Below, in pieces: positions 57,211-64,000 of a stretch of 64,000 nt of DNA. Where the stretch lies: NCBI RefSeq assembly GCF_000421165.1, contig NZ_ATWI01000009.1, positions 744,001 to 808,000 of the forward strand, read 5' to 3'. The first letter of the stretch is position 1; each line of letters opens with the position of its first letter. The position numbers were made by a program, and so were the translations under genes. Below the pieces are notes generated by a model that saw nothing but the letters and a program-made list of their open reading frames with translations, was not told the DNA's origin and searched no databases. The DNA is from Marinobacter daepoensis DSM 16072 (GTDB lineage: Bacteria; Pseudomonadota; Gammaproteobacteria; Pseudomonadales; Oleiphilaceae).

Positions 57211-60200
57211 ATGACCAAAGGCCAGGCTAACGTGCCGCTCATTGCTCCCATTGCGCCGGAAAAGGCAGCCGATCACCGAAAATGGGGCCAGCTGAACGGC
57301 TGCGCCGAGGCGCTCGCCATTTGCGAAGGTGCCCGGGATCACAAAGGGCTTACCCTGGTCATTACTCAGAGCACGAACGAAGCCATCCAGCTGGAGCAAT
57401 CCATCCGCTTCTTCCTGGGGCTTCCAACCGACGAAGACGGTGCAACCCTCAGCCCCGACGGCCTGGAACTGCTCTCCCTGCCAGACTGGGAGACACTTCC
57501 TTACGATCTATTTTCGCCGCATCAGGACATCACTTCTCGCCGAATACGCTCACTGCACCGGCTGCCAACCACACGCCACGGCATTCTGGTGGTCCCTGCG
57601 CGCACACTGATGCACCGGCTGGCACCACCCAGCTACTTGCAAGGCAACACTCTACTGCTTGAAGTTGGCCAGACGCTCGACATTGACAGCTGGCGCATGC
57701 AACTGGAGGCAGCCGGTTATCACCATACAGACAACGTCTACGAACACGGCGAATACGCGGTTCGCGGGGCCATTCTGGACATCTACCCCATGGGCTCTAA
57801 CCTGCCCTACCGCATCGATCTCTTTGACGATGAAATCGAAACCCTGAGGACGTTCGACCCTGAAACCCAGCGATCCATAGAGCGAACCGAGCGCATCGAA
57901 CTGCTGCCAGCGAACGAGTTCCCGTGGCGCAAGGAGGCCCGTTCCGGCTTTCGTAACCGCTGGTGGGAGCATTTTCCGAACGCCGATAAAGATTCACCCG
58001 TCTATCAGGACGTGACTCACGGCATCACTCCACCTGGCATCGAGTACTATCTGCCGCTGTTCTTTGACGAAACCGCCACCCTGTTTGACTACCTGCCAGA
58101 CACGACACTGGTCTTCACCGCCGACAGTCTGAACGACGCGGTGGACGCTTTTGACGCCGAAACCCGCTCCAGGTACGAAGACCGCAGGCACGACCGGCTG
58201 CGCCCGATTTTACCCCCGGGCAAACTGTTCCTGCAGCCAGACGAAGTGTTCAGCCAACTCAAACGCTACCCACGCATTACCTGCACCGCCCAACACGCGG
58301 CTGGTGCGGGAGCCACCAACTGCGGAACGGAATCGCTGCCAGAAGTCGCCATGGACGGACGCGCCGCAGACCCTGCCGCGCGCCTGAAGCGCTTTATTCA
58401 GGAGTTCCAGGGCCGCATCCTGATCTGCGCAGAATCTTCAGGGCGCCGGGAAGCTCTCATTGACAACCTGAGCGACCACAAACTCAGGCTCGCCACCGTA
58501 CAAGGCTGGTCGGAATTTCTCGAAAACGACAAGATCAGTCTGGCCATCACGATTGCGCCACTTGAACAAGGCATGGTGTTATCGCACAAAAATCTGGCCC
58601 TGATTACTGAGACCGCACTGTTTGGTGAGCAGGTTCTGCAGCGCCGCCGACGCCAGAAACCCACAGAGACAGACGACGCCGGTTACCGGGACTTATCCGA
58701 ACTGAGAATCGGCGCCCCAGTGGTGCACATCGATCATGGTGTCGGACGATATAAAGGCCTGGAAACGCTCACCGCAGGAGGCCAGTCCGACGAATTCCTG
58801 ACTCTGGAATACGCGGGGGGATCAAAGCTCTACGTGCCCGTTTCCAGCCTTCACCTGATCTCCCGCTATGCGGGCACCGATGAAGAGCATGCCCCTCTGC
58901 ACAAACTGGGCACTGAACGCTGGAGCAACGCCAAGCAGAAAGCCCTGGAAAAAATCAGGGATACCGCCGCCGAGCTGCTCGACGTTTATGCCCGGCGGGA
59001 AGCACGTAAAGGGTTTCAGTTTGAAGACCCAAAAGAGGCTTATCGTACTTTTGCCGCCGGGTTCCCATTTGAAGAAACACCAGACCAACAAGTCGCTATC
59101 CAGGCCGTCTTCGAGGACATGACCGGAGAACGCCCCATGGATCGCCTTGTCTGCGGGGATGTGGGCTTCGGCAAGACCGAGGTCGCTATGCGGGCCGCCT
59201 TCCTTGCCACCTGGTCGGGGAAGCAGGTCGCCGTTCTGGTCCCGACCACCCTGCTTGCTCAGCAGCATTATGAATCGTTCCGCGACCGCTTTTCGGAGAC
59301 CCCGGTCAACGTGGAACTGCTCAGCCGGTTCCGCAGCGGCAGCCAGACCAGCAAAGCCATTTCCGCCCTTGAGGAAGGCAAGGCCGACATTGTGATCGGC
59401 ACCCACAAGCTCCTGCAAGGCGACATCCGGTTCAAGAATCTGGGACTGGTGATCATTGATGAGGAACACCGGTTCGGCGTTCAGCAGAAAGAGAAGCTCA
59501 AGTCGCTGAGAGCGGAAGTCGATATGCTGACCCTGACCGCCACGCCGATTCCACGCACCCTGAATATGGCCATGGGGCACCTGCGGGATCTCTCCATCAT
59601 TGCCACTCCCCCGGCTCGCCGTTTGTCCGTCAAGACCTTCGTACGCCAACGCGACGACAGCATGGTGAAAGAGGCCATCCTCCGTGAAATCCTTCGGGGC
59701 GGCCAGGTGTATTTTCTGCACAACGACGTCTCAACCATCGAAAAAACAGCCGAAGACTTGCGCACCCTGATTCCCGAAGCGCGCGTTGGAGTGGCCCACG
59801 GACAAATGCGCGAGCGACAGCTTGAGCAGATCATGTCGGATTTCTATCACAAACGGTTTAACGTACTGGTGTGCACCACCATCGTGGAAACCGGCATCGA
59901 CATCCCAAGCGCAAACACCATCATCATCGAGCGCGCGGACAAATTTGGCCTCGCCCAGCTTCACCAACTGCGGGGCCGGGTTGGGCGCTCCCACCACCAG
60001 GCCTATGCGTACTTACTGACACCTCCACCCAAAAGCATCTCTGCCGATGCCAAAAAGCGGCTGGACGCCATTGCAGAATCTCAGGATCTGGGGGCAGGTT
60101 TCATGCTGGCCACCCACGATCTGGAAATACGGGGCGCCGGAGAACTGCTCGGAGAAGAACAGAGCGGCCAGATCGAGAGCATTGGCTTTACGCTGTATAT

Positions 60201-60732
60201 GCAGCTTCTGGACGAAGCCGTCAAAGCCATTCGCGATGGCCGAACACCCAACGCCGAGCTCCCGCTGAGCCACGGCACCGAGATGAATCTCCGAATCCCG
60301 GCCATTATCCCGGACGACTATCTGCCAGATGTACACAACCGCCTCATGCTCTACAAGCGCATCGCCAGCGTGAAAGACGACGAGGCATTAAAAGAACTTC
60401 AGGTAGAAATGATTGACCGTTTCGGATTATTACCGGAGCCGGCAAAAAACCTGATTCGCCAGACCCAGCTGCGCCTGATGGCAGAAGCTCTGGGCATGGT
60501 CAAAGTGGATGCCGGCAAGGAATGGGTACGCCTGGAGTTCGGCACCTCAACCCCGGTAGACCCTCTCGAACTGGTTAAAAAAGTGCAATCCGCACCCGAC
60601 AGATACCGGCTTGAAGGCGCCAACAGCTTTCGCTTCCGGCTGAATGATGACTCAACCGATGGTAAACTCGACGCCATCGCATCGATGCTGGCCGAACTGG
60701 CCCCGGACAAGCCCCGGACGAAAGCATCCTGA
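57211..60732 (+). CDS. mfd: Mfd, transcription-repair coupling factor
   Basis: A 1173-residue DNA translocase that removes RNA polymerase stalled at lesions and recruits UvrA. Domains in order: UvrB-like region (1-340), the RNA polymerase interaction domain (HIDHGVGRYKGLETL near 510), RecG-like helicase with Walker A GDVGFGKTE, DEEH (IIDEEHRFGVQQK) and LTATPIPRTL, the TRG motif region (RGAGELLGEEQSG) and the C-terminal autoinhibitory D7. The neighbours gap and csiV match the Pseudomonas order. ATG 57211, AGGAG 12 bp up. Confidence 0.97.
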   Translation: MTKGQANVPLIAPIAPEKAADHRKWGQLNGCAEALAICEGARDHKGLTLVITQSTNEAIQLEQSIRFFLGLPTDEDGATLSPDGLELLSLPDWETLPYDLFSPHQDITSRRIRSLHRLPTTRHGILVVPARTLMHRLAPPSYLQGNTLLLEVGQTLDIDSWRMQLEAAGYHHTDNVYEHGEYAVRGAILDIYPMGSNLPYRIDLFDDEIETLRTFDPETQRSIERTERIELLPANEFPWRKEARSGFRNRWWEHFPNADKDSPVYQDVTHGITPPGIEYYLPLFFDETATLFDYLPDTTLVFTADSLNDAVDAFDAETRSRYEDRRHDRLRPILPPGKLFLQPDEVFSQLKRYPRITCTAQHAAGAGATNCGTESLPEVAMDGRAADPAARLKRFIQEFQGRILICAESSGRREALIDNLSDHKLRLATVQGWSEFLENDKISLAITIAPLEQGMVLSHKNLALITETALFGEQVLQRRRRQKPTETDDAGYRDLSELRIGAPVVHIDHGVGRYKGLETLTAGGQSDEFLTLEYAGGSKLYVPVSSLHLISRYAGTDEEHAPLHKLGTERWSNAKQKALEKIRDTAAELLDVYARREARKGFQFEDPKEAYRTFAAGFPFEETPDQQVAIQAVFEDMTGERPMDRLVCGDVGFGKTEVAMRAAFLATWSGKQVAVLVPTTLLAQQHYESFRDRFSETPVNVELLSRFRSGSQTSKAISALEEGKADIVIGTHKLLQGDIRFKNLGLVIIDEEHRFGVQQKEKLKSLRAEVDMLTLTATPIPRTLNMAMGHLRDLSIIATPPARRLSVKTFVRQRDDSMVKEAILREILRGGQVYFLHNDVSTIEKTAEDLRTLIPEARVGVAHGQMRERQLEQIMSDFYHKRFNVLVCTTIVETGIDIPSANTIIIERADKFGLAQLHQLRGRVGRSHHQAYAYLLTPPPKSISADAKKRLDAIAESQDLGAGFMLATHDLEIRGAGELLGEEQSGQIESIGFTLYMQLLDEAVKAIRDGRTPNAELPLSHGTEMNLRIPAIIPDDYLPDVHNRLMLYKRIASVKDDEALKELQVEMIDRFGLLPEPAKNLIRQTQLRLMAEALGMVKVDAGKEWVRLEFGTSTPVDPLELVKKVQSAPDRYRLEGANSFRFRLNDDSTDGKLDAIASMLAELAPDKPRTKAS

Positions 60733-60760
60733 CAACCAAGACTCTGGTGGAGTAACGCCC

Positions 60761-61540
60761 TTGCAAGCCCAACTCTCACGCTCCAGGCCCATCATGGCCA
60801 GCGTAACACTGGCCGCATCACTCGCGCTCATACCATCGAGCCTGTGGGCCCAGGAAACACCGAACAACTATTACCGGGCCGAGCTGGTGATTCTGCAACG
60901 CCTTGTGGACCCGGCAAGCATCGAAGAAAACATGGCAGGCAAGCCGGTGGAGCCCACCAACACTCAGAGCAAGAGGCTCTGGGTTGAATCTGAATCCGGG
61001 GCACGTCAGACCGACCTGAACCTGGTCTCCCGCAACAACTTGCATTTAGGCGAAGGCGCCAACCGTCTTGAGCGTAGCGGCCACTACAAAGTACTGGCGA
61101 GTGCCGGCTGGTATCAGACCTTCCCCCCAAACCGTAAAGGCGAACCGCTGCGAGTTGCTGTTGGAGAGTGGCTGACCGAAGCCGGGCAGCGAGCCATTGA
61201 GGGCCAGATCACGATTGACCGGCAGCGTTACCTCCACGTCAATGTTGAGCTTAACCACTGGGCCATAAGCGAGGAGGCAGACACCCTGCCGGCGACACCA
61301 GCCTCGGAACGCGCAGAAAACTCCGCTCCGGTTTTTTCTGACGGAACTGCAAGCAGCGCCAACCCTGAAGACCGAGAATCCATGGCTGACCAAACCGCGC
61401 CGGCTTACACCACTCGCCAGGCACCAGTAGAGCTTGTAACCTGGATTCGTGAAACCCGCCGGATGCGCAGCGAGGAAATCCACTTCATCGATTCCCCCAC
61501 CATCGGCGTCCTGGTATTTTTCAGGAAAATCAAGGGGTAG
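60761..61540 (+). CDS. csiV: CsiV family envelope protein
   Basis: A 259-residue protein of the CsiV family. N-terminal signal peptide (about 1-31, LWAQ cleavage), then YYRAELVILQRLVDP, RLERSGHYKVLASAGWYQTF and the last domain with RRMRSEEIHFIDSPTIGVLVFF. In Vibrio cholerae CsiV binds peptidoglycan and helps LpoA activate PBP1a. Start is TTG 60761 with GGAG 8 bp upstream; ATG 60794 is the alternative. It follows mfd by 28 bp and overlaps the convergent MTIP gene by 11 bp. Confidence 0.85.
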   Translation: MQAQLSRSRPIMASVTLAASLALIPSSLWAQETPNNYYRAELVILQRLVDPASIEENMAGKPVEPTNTQSKRLWVESESGARQTDLNLVSRNNLHLGEGANRLERSGHYKVLASAGWYQTFPPNRKGEPLRVAVGEWLTEAGQRAIEGQITIDRQRYLHVNVELNHWAISEEADTLPATPASERAENSAPVFSDGTASSANPEDRESMADQTAPAYTTRQAPVELVTWIRETRRMRSEEIHFIDSPTIGVLVFFRKIKG

Positions 61541-62309
61541 GCGAAAGCCGCCCCAACTTCTCCATCGACCCTTCCAGAATCTGCTTCACACCAGACATGC
61601 CCTGAGCAATAGCTTCCTCAATTTCGGCCATGGTAATGATGTGGTCGGTCTTTCCTGCAGCCCAGTTCACCACCAGCCCAAGGCTGACATACCGCAACCC
61701 CCTTTCCGCCGCCAGAACCGCTTCGGGCATCCCCGTCATACCCACAATGTCACACCCATCCCGCTCCATCCGCCGAATCTCGGCCGCCGTTTCCAGCCGC
61801 GGGCCCTGAGTCGCACCATAAACTCCAAATGCCGAAAATGGCACTCCGGCCAGACGGGCAGATTCAATCAGCACCTCCCGGGCCTCCTGATCGTACGGCC
61901 AGGTAAAATCGATGTGCGTCACCTCCGCCAGATCTCCCTCAAAGAACGTACTCTCACGCCCCCAGGTGTAATCGATCAGCTGGTCCGGAACCACAATATG
62001 AGCAGGCCCCATGTCTCCGTGAATACCACCCACGGCATTCACACCCACCACCACCCGGGCTCCGGCATCGTGCAGAGCCTGAATGTTTGCCCGGTAGTTC
62101 ACCTGATGCGGCGGGATACGATGGGGATTCCCATGCCTTGAAAGGAAAACCACCGACTGATCTCCTAACTGGCCACGCAACAAGCTGGAAGAAGGCTCTC
62201 CCCACGCCGTCGTCACCGACTCTTCGCCGGTAATCCTGAGATCACTCAGGCTGGTAAGCCCGGTTCCGCCGATGATACCTACCGGCGATTTTCCACTCTG
62301 CTCTGTCAT
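61530..62309 (-). CDS. S-methyl-5'-thioinosine phosphorylase (MTAP/PNP family)
   Basis: A 259-residue purine nucleoside phosphorylase of the trimeric MTAP type. It looks most like P. aeruginosa PA3004, shown to prefer methylthioinosine after MTA deamination. Seen: GIIGGTGL (phosphate), RHGNPHRIPPHQVNYRANI, VNAVGGIHGDMGP, TQGPRLET and DIVGMTGMPEA. Its job is salvage of the polyamine by-product MTA. It overlaps the mscS gene start by 4 bp (ATGA), so they are co-translated. Confidence 0.9.
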   Translation of the reverse strand: MTEQSGKSPVGIIGGTGLTSLSDLRITGEESVTTAWGEPSSSLLRGQLGDQSVVFLSRHGNPHRIPPHQVNYRANIQALHDAGARVVVGVNAVGGIHGDMGPAHIVVPDQLIDYTWGRESTFFEGDLAEVTHIDFTWPYDQEAREVLIESARLAGVPFSAFGVYGATQGPRLETAAEIRRMERDGCDIVGMTGMPEAVLAAERGLRYVSLGLVVNWAAGKTDHIITMAEIEEAIAQGMSGVKQILEGSMEKLGRLSPTP

Positions 62310-63550
62310 TCCCCGTCTCCGGACTCTGAATTGGCGTCTCCGTATCCACGGCCCTGATCGCGGCTGGCAGGCTTTCCAGAGCGCGATGACGACTGCCCTG
62401 CCGCCGCTTTGGCCGCCGGCTGTTCGCTGCCAGGAGGCGCCGGGTCATCCACCCGAACGCCATCCGGCAAATGCAATGTGCGCGTCGGGAAGGCCACCTC
62501 GGCACCGTGATTTTCAATAATGTCGCTGATTTTCAGCAGAACATCTTCTTTGACTTCATGGAAGCGCACCCACTGGGTGGTTTTAGTGAAGGTATACACC
62601 ATGATATCGAGAGAGGATGCGTTGAATGCCAGAAAGTTGACGATCAGAGTCTGCTTGGCGTCAATCTCCTCATGGTTACTCAGCATGTCCCGAATCTCGT
62701 CCACAATCGTTCTCATGGAATGGACGTCAGCATACCGGATGCCGATGGTTTCGCTGATACGACGATTCGTCATGCGGGAAGGGTTTTCCACAGCAATACT
62801 GGTGAATGCCGCATTCGGAACGTAGAGCGGGCGTTTGTCAAAGGTGCGGATCGTCGTCAGGCGCCAGCCGATATGCTCCACGGTTCCTTCAATATTGCGG
62901 TCGGGAGAGCGTACCCAGTCCCCGACCTTGAACGGCCGGTCGAGGTGAATGATGAACCCACCGAAAAAGTTTGCCAGCAAGTCTTTGGCGGCAAAGCCAA
63001 CCGCAATACCGCCCACGCCACCGAAAGCCAGTACACCGGAAATGCTGAACCCAAGCGTCTGGAGCGCGGTGAGCACCGCAGTGATGATGACCACAGCCCT
63101 GGAGAGCTTGCTGATTGCGTTAACCGTGGTGTAGTCCATCGGTTTCCGCATTTTGATCGGCGAGGTCAGAATTTTTTCCAGCTGCTTGATCAGACCAAGG
63201 AAAACCCAGACAACCACCCAGACAAACCCGATCTGTAACAGCGTGCCGTTCGCCTTGAAGATCTCGGCTTCGGAGAAATGGTGAGCGACCTCCGCCGCCC
63301 AGTAGATGCCCTGCAGCCAGACAAACGCCACCAAAGGCCGGCGCGATGCATGAAGGATGGCGTCATCCCAGATATTACTGGTCGCGGCGAACTTTTTCTC
63401 CAACGCAGCGACAAGATGACTGACCATGTAAGCAACCGTCGCCGTACCCAGAACCAGCAGAAAAACCAGAACACCGGCACGCCAGCCATCGGACAAAAGA
63501 CCAAAACGCTCGATCCAGCCATTCAGCACATTCAAGAGTTCAGCGATCAT
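62306..63550 (-). CDS. MscS-family mechanosensitive channel
   Basis: A 414-residue channel with about five TM helices. The pore helix and following region are clear: GVLAFGGVGGIAVGFAAKDLLANFFGG, then FKVGDWVRSPDRNIEGTVEHIGWRLTTIRTFD and VPNAAFTSIAVEN of the cytoplasmic beta domain. It resembles the YbdG/YnaI-type small MscS. A Pro/Ala/Ser/Gly-rich, disordered tail of about 50 residues ends the protein. It opens under membrane tension to release solutes. Upstream of MTIP in one transcript. Confidence 0.93.
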   Translation of the reverse strand: MIAELLNVLNGWIERFGLLSDGWRAGVLVFLLVLGTATVAYMVSHLVAALEKKFAATSNIWDDAILHASRRPLVAFVWLQGIYWAAEVAHHFSEAEIFKANGTLLQIGFVWVVVWVFLGLIKQLEKILTSPIKMRKPMDYTTVNAISKLSRAVVIITAVLTALQTLGFSISGVLAFGGVGGIAVGFAAKDLLANFFGGFIIHLDRPFKVGDWVRSPDRNIEGTVEHIGWRLTTIRTFDKRPLYVPNAAFTSIAVENPSRMTNRRISETIGIRYADVHSMRTIVDEIRDMLSNHEEIDAKQTLIVNFLAFNASSLDIMVYTFTKTTQWVRFHEVKEDVLLKISDIIENHGAEVAFPTRTLHLPDGVRVDDPAPPGSEQPAAKAAAGQSSSRSGKPASRDQGRGYGDANSESGDGE

Positions 63551-63573
63551 CCTGTTCCTCAGATATTTTCAGG

Positions 63574-64000
63574 TTAAGAAATCCGAACGTGGGTTCCGGC
63601 AGGGACCCGATCAAACAGTTCAACAATATCGGCATTACGCATCCGGATGCAGCCATGGGACCGGGCCACCCCCATAGGCTCACTGTCTGGTGTGCCGTGG
63701 ATATAGATATAACGACGAAAGGTGTCCACGCCCGGACCACGATTCTGCCCCCACTCACAACCGCAAAGCCACAGAATACGAGTCAGAATCCAGTCGCGCT
63801 CCGGATAAGCTTCCGCCAGCCCAGGACTGTATACCTCGCCCGTCGGGCGGCGCCCACGAAATACCGTATTTACAGGTTCGCCAGCGCCAATTCGGGCACG
63901 AACGTAATGATCACCGAGCGGGGTACAGCCACTGCCATCCGCTTGACCGGGCCCGTTAAGGCCAGTGGAAACCGGATAGCGGGCAACAATCTCCCCACCC
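63574..64000 (-). CDS. L,D-transpeptidase (YkuD), partial at window edge
   Basis: Only the last 141 codons are in the window; the gene continues off the right edge. The catalytic motif HGxxxxxxxG...SHGCIRM is visible: HGTPDSEPMGVARSHGCIR with catalytic Cys and His. The preceding part (ARYPVSTGLNGPGQADGSG) is the usual substrate-groove strand. Such enzymes make 3-3 crosslinks or link lipoprotein to peptidoglycan. 23 bp separate it from mscS. Confidence 0.9.
   Translation of the reverse strand, partial: GGEIVARYPVSTGLNGPGQADGSGCTPLGDHYVRARIGAGEPVNTVFRGRRPTGEVYSPGLAEAYPERDWILTRILWLCGCEWGQNRGPGVDTFRRYIYIHGTPDSEPMGVARSHGCIRMRNADIVELFDRVPAGTHVRIS

Overview
The window looks like chromosomal backbone DNA from a marine gammaproteobacterium of the Marinobacter/Pseudomonas type. 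The evidence is inference from protein similarity recalled from memory, not a search: the sodium-pumping NADH dehydrogenase operon with apbE and nqrM, a long-form GAPDH gene divergent from mfd, an mfd-csiV/MTIP cluster arranged like the PA2991-PA3004 region of Pseudomonas aeruginosa, a complete pelABCDEFG operon, and moderately high GC. There is no phage, insertion sequence, CRISPR array or rRNA, and gene density is high with many overlapping or translationally coupled genes.

Left part (1-18.7 kb): the 3' part of rne (RNase E, beginning at catalytic Asp303) with a YecA/UPF0149 gene; a PHP-domain phosphoesterase divergent from yciI; an SH3/PilZ pair; ppsA-rraA on the minus strand divergent from ppsR; a very large M16 zinc peptidase; a small cluster of a two-TM protein, a PEGA-MORN repeat protein and a tail-anchored response regulator; a MobA-like nucleotidyltransferase divergent from a tandem QueD-like protein; and gltX followed by tRNA-Ala(GGC) and tRNA-Glu(TTC) on their own promoter and terminator.

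Middle (18.7-42 kb): znuA behind a strong Zur-type palindrome, an AEC transporter, rnk, a cytochrome P450 whose ribosome binding site lies inside a 9-bp inverted repeat, selD, and the 11.7-kb pel operon for the cationic exopolysaccharide Pel. PelD keeps its RxxD cyclic-di-GMP site and PelA keeps its hydrolase and deacetylase residues. Then mgsA, a solute-binding protein, a nitronate monooxygenase, fructokinase mak, an HPP membrane protein and ydbH-ynbE-ydbL (AsmA-like envelope lipid transport).

Right part (42-64 kb): dusA, tal, a TerB-like gene, a divergent DAHP-synthase-like gene coupled to a glycerophosphodiesterase, sthA, nqrABCDEF-apbE-nqrM, gap, mfd, csiV, MTIP-mscS and a partial L,D-transpeptidase at the edge. 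Much of the window is central carbon and redox metabolism: gluconeogenic PEP synthesis, transaldolase, methylglyoxal bypass, GAPDH, transhydrogenase and the Na+-NQR with its FMN-loading and iron-maturation factors.

I found no wholly new multi-gene system that can be proved from sequence alone. The best candidates for something undescribed are the structured leader that covers the P450 start, the PEGA-MORN/tail-anchored response-regulator pair, and the DAHP-synthase-like enzyme with altered active-site signatures.
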